From Epithemia pelagica (lineage: Eukaryota; Bacillariophyta; Bacillariophyceae; Surirellales; Surirellaceae): 64,000 bases of DNA. Shown in pieces: positions 9,305 to 20,428 of this stretch. The translations under genes were made by a program, and so were the position numbers. The DNA lies in assembly GCA_946965045.2 (NCBI GenBank), contig OX337236.1, positions 558,001 to 622,000 on the forward strand, given 5' to 3'. Below the pieces are notes generated by a model. It did no database searches, was not told where the DNA came from, and saw nothing but the letters and a program-made list of their open reading frames with translations. Within the stretch, counting starts at the first letter, position 1, and each line of letters begins with the position of its first letter.

Positions 9305-11020
9305 TTACTTTGATTCGCTCAGACTGGGAACAGAAGGTTCGGTGGGAGCAGCCCCATTCAATGGACTGTTCTTGGCACCGGTTTGCTGGCTGGAAAGACC
9401 CCATGGGAACATGGTGACAAACTCCTCCGCAGCGGTTGGATGAATGGCAACCGTCGAGTCAAAGTCCGCCTTTGTGGCGCCCATTTTGAGCGCAATACCA
9501 AAGCCCTGCAACATTTCGTCTGCCCCCATACCAATGACATGAAGACCAACGACAAGCTCTTCTTCTCCAGCACAAACCAGTTTCATGGCAGTTTTGGGTT
9601 TATCATCTTGTTCCACTTGCCAGGGACCGTAGTACAAATTGGCAAACTTGGATCGGTAAACCTTGACGTTGTCTTCACCATACTTTTCAATGGCTTCTGC
9701 TTCCGACAGGCCAACGGTACCAATCGTTGGGTGACTGAAAACGACTGTGGGAACAAGGTCGTACGAAACTTTGGCATCGGCATATTGTGGTCCTCCAAAA
9801 AGACGATCCGCTAGGCGACGGCCCGCAGCAATGGCCATAGGAGTCAACTCCACCTTTCCGACAACGTCTCCCAAAGCATAGACGCCTTCCACGTTTGTTT
9901 CCGAGTACTCATTCGCACCAATGTATCCACCCTCACCAACATTCACACCGACGCTCTGCAAACCGAGATTGTCTGTATTCGGACGACGTCCAGGGGCAAC
10001 AAGGACAGTATCCGCGCCTTCAATCACCTCTCCGTTCTTCAAATACACTGTTTTCAGTCCATCCTCTCCCACCACAATCTTATCCAGGCCTTCCGTGTTG
10101 CGGAAAATTTCAATTCCCTGTCTTTGCATTTCGGCATCCAAGGTGTCGCTGAGCATATCGTCCAGGTTTCGCATCGCCTTTTCCTTACGAACTACAAGCT
10201 TTGTATCGGTTCCAAGTGCTTGCAAGACTCCGGCAAGCTCCACGGCAATGTAGCCCGCACCCACGACAACCGCCTTTCGTGGCAACTCTTCGAGTTCGAA
10301 AAAGCCGTCACTGCTAATCGCATGTTCTTGAATTCCCTCACCCGTCGGAAAGACAGGTTTGCCTCCCGTGGCAATCAAAATGTGCTTCGCCGTGTAGGTT
10401 GTAGGGGCACCGCCATCCACGGGTGTCACAGTGACGGAGTTCTTTCCCGAGAAGGATGCCAATCCCTCAAACTTGGATATGCCAGAGTTTTGAATGTTGC
10501 CATCGTAGATGCCATTCAAACGACGAATGTACTTATCACGGGCCTGCTTCAAAAAACTCCAGTCAAAGGAAATGTCATCGAGCCCCGAGAAACCATAGTG
10601 GCTCATATCATGGATCGTCTCGGCAATACTCGCAGCGTTCCACATGACCTTCTTGGGTACACAACCTACATTGACGCATGTGCCTCCCAAACGACCATAT
10701 TCGGCCACAGCAACCTTGGCTCCATAGGTGGCAGCTCGACGAGCCGATGCAATCCCACCGGATCCAGCTCCAATCACAAAGTAATCAAAATCAAATTCGC
10801 CGTCACTGCTAGTGCTCATGGCCCTGGAGGTTGTGGTGGGCTTGCGCAAAAAGGTGGATTGAAGAAAAACATTGGTTCGTGGTTCCGATGGTGCTCTTCC
10901 TGCGGCATATCTTTGCTTGCTGAGCAAACTGGCAAACGACGAGGCGAAGGCCCCCGTTGAGTACGAAAAGCCTCGGTGCTCGGCAAAGACCAAAGCTCGC
11001 CGTGTGTTTGCGAGCATCAT
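9305..11020 (-). CDS. GSR: Glutathione reductase, organelle-type N-terminus
   Basis: FAD/NADPH disulfide oxidoreductase that reduces GSSG. From ATG 11020 the product is 571 residues; other in-frame ATGs lie at 11059, 11035 and 11017. A basic, Ser/Ala-rich leader of ~70 residues ([15 protein letters not shown]) precedes a second Met-Ser start of the core. The FAD-binding [11 protein letters not shown] is followed by the redox site [13 protein letters not shown], then the NADPH-binding [11 protein letters not shown] and the ALGDV motif. The dimerisation domain ends with the HPTAAEEF active-site histidine motif. The leader looks mitochondrial (Arg-rich, no signal peptide), but a dual product from the inner ATG (MSTSSDGEF) is possible. 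Confidence 0.93.
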   Translation of the reverse strand: MMLANTRRALVFAEHRGFSYSTGAFASSFASLLSKQRYAAGRAPSEPRTNVFLQSTFLRKPTTTSRAMSTSSDGEFDFDYFVIGAGSGGIASARRAATYGAKVAVAEYGRLGGTCVNVGCVPKKVMWNAASIAETIHDMSHYGFSGLDDISFDWSFLKQARDKYIRRLNGIYDGNIQNSGISKFEGLASFSGKNSVTVTPVDGGAPTTYTAKHILIATGGKPVFPTGEGIQEHAISSDGFFELEELPRKAVVVGAGYIAVELAGVLQALGTDTKLVVRKEKAMRNLDDMLSDTLDAEMQRQGIEIFRNTEGLDKIVVGEDGLKTVYLKNGEVIEGADTVLVAPGRRPNTDNLGLQSVGVNVGEGGYIGANEYSETNVEGVYALGDVVGKVELTPMAIAAGRRLADRLFGGPQYADAKVSYDLVPTVVFSHPTIGTVGLSEAEAIEKYGEDNVKVYRSKFANLYYGPWQVEQDDKPKTAMKLVCAGEEELVVGLHVIGMGADEMLQGFGIALKMGATKADFDSTVAIHPTAAEEFVTMFPWGLSSQQTGAKNSPLNGAAPTEPSVPSLSESK

Positions 11021-11743
11021 TGTGAGGAGACCCATTTGGATTGGAAAAGTACAGCGCATATCTACCAAAACCCAAGTGTGGACGTCGGTGAGCCACACTC
11101 CGCGTCAACTGTTGTGTGCAAACGTTTGAAACTGCTAGTTTGGATGAGACAAGCCAACTTGTCTTGTTCAGATTTTATGGGGAGTTTGTATCGCAAGAGG
11201 ACACAAACGAAAACAACGCAAGCTCTTGCTCGTTCAGGTTTTCTCGCTTTCTCGGAGCTTCGTTCACAGGCAGAGTTGCAACATCAATCTCGGACGATGA
11301 TGTGTTGCCTTCTCTTGGATGTACGGTTGCCACCACAAAAGATCACTTCGGGAGCGACAAATCTAGCAAGTACGTTTGTGTGGTGGTGCTGCTGCTGCAT
11401 GCGCGATTGGCCGTTCGTGGTTTTTCTTCGAACAACGACGGAACTGCTGACTGACAGCGTACACGAGGCAAAATCTCTGCAGGACTACTGCCCCGCCCAA
11501 AAGGCCTCGCGTCCAGTGTCAGTCCGTCGCGCGAGAGTGCCCATCGATGTCGATGCCCGCGAACTGCGAAGGGAGCAGACCCAATGAGCCCAAAGCGCGT
11601 GCAATGCCGGAATCTGGATACCGCAGCCTTGTGCAGTGGCGGCATTCGATCTAACGAGTCGTTTTACACAAATGTTTATAGTATCACATACTATACAACT
11701 TATTGTACTAATATATGCTGAAAAGTGGAAATGCCCAACTCGT
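11021..11743. other. 5' flank of GSR, no gene seen
   Basis: Contains overlapping ORFs on both strands (the longest is 10976-11587 plus) with no recognisable domain and unnatural composition. Probably promoter sequence. Confidence 0.4.
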
Positions 11744-12031
11744 TCACATCTCATCAAAAAAACCTCCTGCCTCCTCCTCCCGCGGTGCACGTACCAACAA
11801 GGCGAAGTTCGAGAGTTCTGCTTTGGCAAAAGACTCCCAGTCCAAAGGTATGTTCCACACCATGCGTCTCATCTGCTCCGTCACCTGCGTTTGCATGAGC
11901 TTCGGAAGTCGACCATGGAAGGAAATGATGGAAAGGATCGGCACCATTGCACCTGTTCCATCAAACGCACCGTAGAGAAGGGTTGTTGTCATTCTGGTAC
12001 CTCCGGGTGATTGGCGCGGATGGGAGACCAT
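11744..12031 (-). CDS. Small hypothetical protein
   Basis: A 95-residue frame from ATG 12031. It has ordered composition (LLYGAFDGTGAMVPILSIIS, then VTEQMRRMVWNIPLDWESF), unlike the low-complexity shadow frames nearby. It sits head-to-head with the p300-type gene. I recognise no domain. It could be a single-exon small protein or the last exon of a longer gene whose 5' exons lie in 12032-12350. Confidence 0.35.
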   Translation of the reverse strand: MVSHPRQSPGGTRMTTTLLYGAFDGTGAMVPILSIISFHGRLPKLMQTQVTEQMRRMVWNIPLDWESFAKAELSNFALLVRAPREEEAGGFFDEM

Positions 12032-12373
12032 TGCGAATCCCGTCGTTGCGATGTGCCGAACTTGTACTGTTGATCGTATAGTAATTTGTGAATTGCGCGC
12101 TGGAGATGTTTGGTGTAGGTTTCGGGTACTGATTGGGTCGATACATTCCGTAACAGCACCCGGGCTGCTGTCGCCGATCGTTCGGTTGCGGCCTTTCTGT
12201 GTCTCTTCTGGTTGTGGTGCGGCCCAACCTTTGTGTTGTGATTGTTGTTGCTGCTGCAGCCCTTGTTGTTTGATGGGACTGGACCTTGGTGTTGTGAGAG
12301 CGTCGATTGAGATTCTAACCGCAGCTGATCACTGTTTGATGTTAGGTTCAGGAGAGCTTTGCGTTTGTTCAAA
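12032..12373. other. 5' leader of the p300-type gene
   Basis: GC-richer and Gln/Cys-codon-like triplet runs near 12240-12260. No convincing start codon precedes the ATG at 12374. Confidence 0.4.
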
Positions 12374-15300
12374 ATGATGGCTCCGTTTGATGGACCAGGT
12401 GGTCCTCCGAATGGGCAAGTGGCACCACCTTCTCTGGCGCGGCCTCCTCCTATGCAACCCAATCAACCAAACCAGGGCATGCACCAACATCAAGGAGGAG
12501 GAGGTCCCATGAATCACCACGGAGGTCCGTACAATCATGGTGGTCATCGGGGATCCATGCAACAAATGCACTACGGAATGCCACCGCAGTCACCGGCTGG
12601 GAGACAGGGGTCGTACGGGGCTGCCAGAGGTATGCACGGAAACCAATTCTCCGGACATCCTCCATTACATTCACCACACCAACAAGGAGGTCCTCCAGGA
12701 ATGCCTCCCCACCCCGCCATGCACCAACAACCGCTTCATCACAACAACAACATGCCACCCTCACAACAACCACAGCAGCCACCAATGCGCGGTGGCGGAA
12801 TGCCCATGGGGCCACATGATCCCATGAGGACATCCAACTCAAACAATAGTCACAGCACTCGAGGACATTATGGTATGGACAACTCAAACAATATGGGAGG
12901 CTCGGGAAGAGGTGGTGGCAGCAATGCTCCTGCGGGGAGCTGGCAGAGTGAAAAGGACACTCCTCATAGAAGGGATATGATCCAACACATGTAAGTTGAC
13001 TCTAGTTTATCTCATCTGCGTGGAGAATACCGGAACTCATATTCGTGTTTCTCCAGTGTTAAATTGCTCAAGAAAGATAAGGGAGGATCGCCTGACTCGG
13101 TAAACAAGCTTCCTCAAATGGCGAAACAACTAGAGGTTTCTCTGTATAGAAATGCACGATCGTTCGAGGCGTACATGGATATGTCCACCCTGAAACAAAG
13201 ATTACAACAGATTGCCGTGGAAGTTTCGCGAAAAGCCCGCCATCAGAATGAACCCTCACGAGGTGGCGGTGGTCCGGAGTTTGTTCGGAACCGGCAGCGA
13301 CCTCCAGACCCTCCGATGAATGGTATGAACAACTCTATGAATGGCTCCAATTCACCTTATGGACGTGCAAATGGAATGGGTGGACAAATGGGGGACATGG
13401 GAGATTTAAATAACTCCATGGGTGGAAATAGTATGAATGGCAGGCAGAACAATGGCTCCCAAATGGGGTATGGTGGCGGTGGTGGTGGAGGCCGGCAGTC
13501 TTCTTCTTCTTCCTCTTCTCAGTCTGTTTTGGGAAATCGTTCGGACCCCGACTGGAAAATAAAAATACGACACAAACAACAACGGCTCTTGTTGCTTCAT
13601 CACTCGGCGAAATGCACAGCAGAAGAGGGTAGATGCACCGTCACGCCGCATTGTGCGGATATGAAGCGTTTATGGCGCCATATGGAAGGATGCAAAGACA
13701 ACAACTGCCGAGTACCACACTGCTTTTCCTCGCGCGCAATTTTGAGTCATTACAGAAAATGCAAGGATCCTGCGTGTCCAGCCTGTGGACCGGTGCGGCA
13801 AAATGTGAAACAAATGCGTGCTTCGTCCTCGTCCTCCTCTCGAATGTCCCAATCGTCCAACAGCTCGAATCCAATGATTGGTAGTATGCGGAACATGTCC
13901 GGGGCTTCGGGGCATATGAATCAACAGAATGATCCCTTGTCCATGCCTGGATCTAGCAACAGCTTTCCTCCGTTGGATTCTATGAACGATAACGCATCCT
14001 TCAACCAAAACTCGGTCTCTTCTTCCTCCACGTCGAGCCGAGCAAGAATGCCACCACCGGGAAGTTCCCGCAATGGCATGCAACTTTCACCCAACCATTT
14101 TCCAAACAACCAGAATAGCTCTTCGGTACAACCACTGTATGGAAGTGACAGACCGGGCAGTGATTCGAGGATTACATCCAGGTCTGATCCTAGACCGAAT
14201 GATCAATTGTCACGGTCTAGCAATGGTGGCGATCAACTCTCCACATCTTCTCGATCCGCAGGTGGGGATCCTTTGGCGTCCTCAAGGTCAACCATGATGA
14301 ATGGTGCACCGAATGATCTTCAACCAGCACCCCGGTCCAGTACCAGTGGTGGTGCCCGGAATGAAAGTGAATGGCAAAAGATTAGGCATAAACAGCAGCG
14401 TTTGCTGCTCCTACGGCACGCCTCGAGATGTCAGTATGAACCGGGTAAATGCCCGACGACTCCGCACTGTGCCAGCATGAAAAAGTTGTGGGAGCACATT
14501 GCCCATTGCAAGAATCAACAGTGCACTGTCCAACACTGTCTGAGCAGTCGATATGTTTTGAGCCACTATCGACGGTGCAAAGATCCCCGATGCCCCGCCT
14601 GTGGTCCGGTACGCGAGACGATCCGGAGAAGTCATGATCGCGAGAAAAGCACGGGAAGTCGTCCTCCAGGTGGCGTCCGGTCGTTTGATAGTTTGGGCCG
14701 CGACGAACCAAGTCCGCCGACCTCTAGTTCTCCCATCAATGAACCCGAGCCCAAGAGAACGAAACTGGATCACCCATCGCCTCAACCAGAAGTGCCATTG
14801 CTGGCCGATTCCCCTGTTTGTGTTCCGGTTCCACTTTCCTCTCAACCACCAGCTCCAGAACCAGAGCTTTCCAAGCCTGAAGTGGAGGAGCCTCCTCCAG
14901 AGAAAGCCATATCACGAACCGAGCCAAAAGTCGAGGAAGTCAGAAGCAAAGGCAAGAAAGATCCCAAAGTCGGAAAATCCGGTGCAGCTGACAGGTCTCT
15001 TCTGGAGAGCTTTACCGTGCAACAACTGCAAACTCATCTTTCGTTCCTCGAGAGAAAGGCCATGCTCCCACAAGCCAAGATCAAGTCAAAGTGTGGTGAG
15101 GTTCTCAAAGGTCTCCAGACGCATCAGCATGGATGGGTGTTCAATTGTCCTGTAGACCCAGACGAACTGGGCCTACCTGATTACTTTCAGATCATCAAGA
15201 AACCGATGGACCTGGGGACGATTCAGAAGAAACTGGATAGTGGATCGTACCATGCTATTGAAGAGTTCGCGGGTGACGTCTTTTTGACATTTGATAATGC

Positions 15301-17778
15301 CATGACGTACAACGAAGATGGATCCGTTGTATATGACATGGCCAAAGAATTAAAGACAAAGTTTGAAGTGGACATGAAAAAGCTCAATGCTCAACTTGAG
15401 GCAGATGACCGCGCCAAGCGGGATAATGAGCGGGCATGTGTACTTTGTGGTGCCGAAAAACGCTTGTTTGAACCTCCCGTATACTTTTGCAATGGAATGA
15501 ATTGCCAAAGCCAAAGGATTCGGAGAAATAGTCATTTCTACATTGGCGGAAACAATCAATACTTTTGGTGTAGCTCCTGTTACAATGAACTGGATGACAA
15601 GATTCCAATCGAGCTTGTCGACATGACGGTAATGAAGGGCGATCTGAAGAAGAAAAAGAACGATGAAGTTCATGAGGAGAGCTGGGTTCAGTGCGATACG
15701 TGTGAACGTTGGGTTCATCAAATTTGTGGATTGTTCAACACTCGACAGAATAAAGAGCATCACAGTGAATATTGTTGTCCAAAATGCCTTTGCGAAAAGA
15801 GGGAGAAGGAGAACACGCTGATAACACCACCGAAACCTCCTGCTGCGCAAGATTTGCCAAGAACGACTCTTTCGGAGTGGCTGGAACAGCAAATCGCTAA
15901 GCGGATAGTCAAGAGAAAGCGAGAGCTCGCGGAGGAAAAGGCGGGCACGGAGGTGAGTCTACATGTGTTGATCGTTTCCTGTCTGTATGGATTATCACTG
16001 ACAGTGTCTTTGTTCTGTAGGGTATTTCACTGGAAGAAGCAACTCGCGTTGTAGAAAGTGGAGGTGATGTAATAGTAAGACAAGTCACTTCTGTGGATAG
16101 AAGACTGGAAGTTCGCGAACTCATGAGAAAGAGATATGCTCACAAGAATTACCCAGAAGAGTTTCCATTTCGCTGCAAGTGCCTTTTGGTATTCCAACAA
16201 CTGGATGGAGTCGATGTTATTCTTTTTGCCTTATACGTGTATGAGCATGACGAGAAGAATCCTCCGCCAAACCAACGTGCTGTTTATATTTCTTACCTTG
16301 ATAGTGTTCATTTCATGCGGCCAAGAAAACTTCGCACATTCGTGTATCATGAGATCTTGATAGCTTACCTCGATTATGCAAGACGGAAAGGTTACGCCAC
16401 TGCTCACATTTGGGCGTGCCCACCGCTCAAAGGAGACGATTACATTTTCTACGCCAAGCCTGAAGACCAAAAGACACCACGTGATGGACGACTGCGACAG
16501 TGGTATATTGACATGCTTGCGGAGGCGCAAAAAAGAAATGTCGTTGGAAAGGTGACGAATATGCATGATTTGTATTTCTCCGACGAGAAGCTCGATGCCA
16601 CAGCGGTCCCATACCTTGAAGGTGATTATTTCCCTGGTGAAGTAGAAAATATCATCAAGGTTCTGGAAGAGGGTGGCACGAAGAAAGCAGGAGGTGGAGG
16701 CAAGAAGAAGAAAAGTAAGGTTAATAAAAACAAGGGCAGCACCGGCACCCGATCGAGTGGTGTCGACGAAGAAGCACTCATTGCAAGTGGTGCTTTTAAA
16801 GGTGTAACCAGCTTCAAGGATCTCGATAGGGATCAGGTTATGCTCAAGATGGGAGAAACGATTTTACCCATGAAGGACAGTTTTATTGTCGCGTTTCTGA
16901 ATTGGTCTGGTGCCCGTGAAGAGGACATGGCGGTTCCGGAAGAAGTCGAAAAAGCACGACTGGAGTACAATACGAAAGAAGACGGCGAACTGTCCGGAAG
17001 CAAGCGAGATGCGATCGGAAATGTTCGTGACCTGATTGGAAAGTTTCGAGAAGGCGTCAAGGTCATTGACGATGATGACGAGGATTTGGACTGTGAATTC
17101 TTGAATAATCGCCAGGCCTTCTTAAATCTGTGTCGTGGAAACCACTATCAGTTCGATGAATTACGCAGGGCGAAGCATACCTCTATGATGATTCTGTGGC
17201 ACCTTCACAATCGCGATGCACCCAAGTTTGTTCAGCAATGCGTTTCTTGTAGTCGCGAGATTCTCAGCGGCAAACGATATCATTGCAATATATGTCAGGA
17301 TTATGATCTTTGCCAAGATTGTTATAAGGATCCTAAAGCGAATCGTGGTTCCTGTACTCACGAATTGCAGGCAATTGCAGTCGAACCCGATACTTCGAAA
17401 GAAAGGAGCGGACTCACGGATCAAGAACGACAAAAGAGACAGCGCAACCTTGAACTGCACATCCAGTTGATTGAACATGCTTCCCGTTGTAAATCCAGTA
17501 CTTGTTCTTCCACCAACTGTGCGAAGATGAAGAACTACCTAAATCACGCTCGCCTCTGCCGTGTCAAAGTCCAGGGCGGGTGCCGTATCTGCAAGAGAAT
17601 ATGGACCCTTCTCCGGATCCACGCGCAGAGATGCAAAGACAGCAATTGTCCGATACCACAATGTAACGCCATTCGTGAAAAGATGCGCCAACTTCAAAAG
17701 CAGCAGCAAGCTATGGATGACCGTCGTCGTCTCGAAATGAACCGGCACATGCGTTATTCGGTGGCTGGCGGCCATTGA
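12374..17778 (+). CDS. CBP/p300-type histone acetyltransferase with three TAZ fingers
   Basis: Three exons: 12374-12990, 13057-15952 and 16021-17778, with introns of 66 and 68 bp (GTAAGT and GTGAGT donors); 1756 residues. A Gly/Pro/Met/His-rich N-terminus leads to a KIX-like domain spanning the first intron (~195-240). Two TAZ fingers follow at ~370-455 and ~641-729, both starting with an [11 protein letters not shown] helix and ending in CPACGPVR. Then come a bromodomain (~889-980, with [14 protein letters not shown]), a RING/PHD module (~999-1117), the KAT11 acetyltransferase core (~1205-1564), a ZZ finger (~1576-1621) and a third TAZ (~1645-1728). CBP/p300 proteins acetylate histones H3/H4 as transcriptional coactivators. 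The domain order matches plant HAC and animal p300, except that the N-terminal TAZ is doubled. Confidence 0.93.
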
Positions 17779-18546
17779 GTAATCATAGATAGACGAAACT
17801 ACCTATTACATTGTGATATTGAGACTGTAGAAAATGCTGAATTTTGATGACAAGACCATGGTTTTCTCCAAGATGACAGGGACTCCAAGCCTCTCTTTCT
17901 TAGAAGTTCGAACTTGACCCGATTGATGACTTGGACCGCACAAGATCATACATAGAGGGACTAGCGAAAGGAGACAACCACAACCAACACGCACGATTCC
18001 CCACAGAATTAGTTCACAGAATTCAGTCGCTCCTGTTCGAGTCGTGTCACGCATTCGTCCGGTGCATACGTCAAACGTCAAATACGAGTATCTACAGCGT
18101 CCCCGAATCGCCAATAGGTGGAACGATAACGCTGAAATAATCGTCGTAAACTTCAGTACCCTAAGTATTCTTCGTCACACATATTATCACTTAGGCATTC
18201 TTTTCAGTATGCCACGTTCAACGGCTATCAACGGATCGAGGGCTATTTGGCGACACGGTCCAAGTTTGCTTACATAGAGGTCTAACGAAGCTTCGTCCCG
18301 CGTGCACCCACCAATCTCCCTCCATCTTCACTCACCGAAACAGGACGAAGCCATCAGACACCATAACACTCCACACAACACTCAAAACATCCAACACTAG
18401 TTGAACGATCTTCTCGTTATCTCTCGGTTGAATCGAACGGTAGGTTGACCTTGACATGTTTGTCAACGGTTTCCAGAGTCGACAATCTCCCTCTCACAGT
18501 CAGTCGTTCCCTTTTTTTCAACAGACCACATCAAGAACAAGACAAC
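17779..18546. other. Intergenic, no gene seen
   Basis: Short ORFs only. The stretch 18280-18440 is C/A-rich and could be the leader of the small ORF at 18547. Confidence 0.45.
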
Positions 18547-18681
18547 ATGGCGTACATTGGAAACAAGGCAAACGAAGCCATTGAGGCAAAAGTTTATGCC
18601 GAAGGTGGAACCATGGCTCTTTGGCAATACCGTGCCGCCAGATTCTTTCGCAAGGTGCAATCCTGCTCTTGCTTCTCCTAA
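18547..18681 (+). CDS. Possible small protein or first exon
   Basis: A 44-codon frame with a good start context (ACAACATGGCG). The first ~37 residues (GNKANEAIEAKVYAEGG, then LWQYRAARFFRK) look protein-like, but the last seven (VQSCSCFS region) do not. The AAG-GTGCAA junction at about 18656 could be a splice donor, in which case this is the first exon of a small gene. No downstream exon was identified. Confidence 0.3.
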   Translation: MAYIGNKANEAIEAKVYAEGGTMALWQYRAARFFRKVQSCSCFS

Positions 18682-19280
18682 AAGACTGGAACGAACCAAT
18701 GGATTGGATTGGATGAATCGTATAATCTTGACGACGACGACGACCGATCCAAATCTGTACCACACACCTCGGACAAGCACTGTCGTCCAGTAGTAGTTGT
18801 CGTCGACGAAAACAAATCTATTGTTCCGTTGTATATGGAGGACGGAGATGGCGTAACGAAGAAAGCTCATTGTATGGATTCTATTTAGTTGGTAAAATAC
18901 AAGGAAACTATTTTGATGCAAGACGTAAAATTTGTAGTCTCTGGAACTAATGCATGGTCCTCACCCGTTTCAGTTGGCCATCATGTAGGACGAGTGCGTC
19001 TTCTCAACTCTCAACTCTCAACAACAACTCCATAGGCAAGCGCAGAGCAAGGTCAAGGGTCAAGTCGGGTCCCAGCAATCGCGGGTTTCCCAGATTCACG
19101 CTTTGCACGCGCCATCACCTTCCGATGCTGCACTCGCACGCGTGCCGTACATTTGGTTTTGGCGCTCCGTTCTTTGGCGGCAGTGATCATCAAGGACGAC
19201 CAATATCGACACACACCAGAAGACACACTCGATCCATTGTCGCCTTTTCTCTCTCTCTCTCCATTCCGACCACCACCACC
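18682..19280. other. Intergenic, no gene seen
   Basis: 5' flank of the DNAJC9-like gene. It includes a (GAC)n-like run at 18731-18745 and a CT-rich tract just before the start at 19250-19262. An upstream extension of the J-protein frame (from 18954) has no J-protein similarity and is treated as untranslated. Confidence 0.45.
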
Positions 19281-20264
19281 ATGCATCCCATTGAAGAAGC
19301 CTTTGGCCAGGGTTGCAATCTATATCAAGTGTTGAAATGTGAGAGGGATGCGGATGCTGCCCAATTGCGCAAGGCCTATTATCGCACCGCGCTCAAGGTC
19401 CACCCCGACAAGAATCCGGACAATCCCACAGCGGCCGCCCAAACCTTTCAAGCTCTGAGTTTGGCCTACCAAATATTGCAAAACGCCGACTTGAGAGCCG
19501 AATACGATGACACCGGTGTCATTCCCCACCATGACGCCGTCGCGGACCATGACAAGGACGACGACAATAAGGATGGCATGGATACCTGGAAGAATTACTT
19601 TGATCAAATCTTTGGTAAGGTAACCGTGTCCAAAATTGATGATTTTGCGCAAAAGTACAAGTGCAGTGATGAAGAAAAACGAGATGTCTTGAAAGAATTT
19701 GGCAAACGACGAGGCAATTTGGTCCAAATGTTGGAATTTGTCATGCTGAGTGACTTGCGGGATGCGGTCCGATGGGCCGACGATTATTTGCGACCCGCCA
19801 TGGAAACGGGACAAGCCAATGCTCAATTTCGAGATGCCATGGAACAGTCCTTGGTCAAGATTCAAAAAAAGATTGCCAAAGAAAATGCAAAAGCCAAACC
19901 AGAGGAGGAAGAGTCCGATACCGCAACCGAGACGGACGACGACAAGGACAAGGAAAGCGATTCCGAGCAACCACACAAGTCACAAACGTCCTCGTCCTCC
20001 AAGAAACGACGGACGAGCAAGTCGCTTTCATCCTCCACCAAAACAAAGAAAAAGGCAAGTCGTCGCAACAGCAGTAGCAAAAAGGAAAACAATATGGACG
20101 ATCTCATTGCCCAAATTCAAAACAAACATCGAGGAGGTGGTGCCAATGTCTTGGCCAATCTCGGCAGTCGCTATGGCGTGGCCATGGATCAACAAGATCC
20201 ATTGAGTGACGCCGAGTTTGCCAAAACTAGAGCCGCATTGGACAAGAAACGCAAACGACGATGA
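19281..20264 (+). CDS. DNAJC9: DNAJC9-like J-domain protein
   Basis: 327 residues from ATG 19281. The J domain is at residues ~13-80, with NLYQVLKCERDADAAQLRKA and the essential HPD (VHPDKNPDN). A middle helical region (NYFDQIFGKVTVSKIDDFAQ, then DEEKRDVLKEF) matches DNAJC9, a nuclear J protein that couples HSP70 to histone H3-H4 handling in animals. The C-terminal third is highly charged and Ser/Lys-rich (nuclear-localisation-like), ending GVAMDQQDPLSDAEF and a basic tail. The histone-chaperone role is transferred from the animal family. Confidence 0.85.
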   Translation: MHPIEEAFGQGCNLYQVLKCERDADAAQLRKAYYRTALKVHPDKNPDNPTAAAQTFQALSLAYQILQNADLRAEYDDTGVIPHHDAVADHDKDDDNKDGMDTWKNYFDQIFGKVTVSKIDDFAQKYKCSDEEKRDVLKEFGKRRGNLVQMLEFVMLSDLRDAVRWADDYLRPAMETGQANAQFRDAMEQSLVKIQKKIAKENAKAKPEEEESDTATETDDDKDKESDSEQPHKSQTSSSSKKRRTSKSLSSSTKTKKKASRRNSSSKKENNMDDLIAQIQNKHRGGGANVLANLGSRYGVAMDQQDPLSDAEFAKTRAALDKKRKRR

Positions 20265-20428
20265 CGGTTTCAAGAGACTACCATCTACCATATATAATAA
20301 GAGACATAGATTGGTTCAGAATCTTTTAAAACACTACCTTATTTGATTCAACTCATTACATTAGCTAGAGCAACACAGAACAACAGATGCATAACAGTAT
20401 AAACCTTTAGATTACTAAAGAAACTAAC
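20265..20428. other. Convergent 3' region
   Basis: AT-rich spacer between two convergent genes; it should hold both polyadenylation sites. Confidence 0.4.

Noticed and set aside
18954-19280. N-terminal extension of the J protein
   Set aside because: The extension lacks a leader pattern, is Arg/Ser/His-rich and does not begin in a good context; ATG 19281 directly precedes the J domain and fits DNAJC9.
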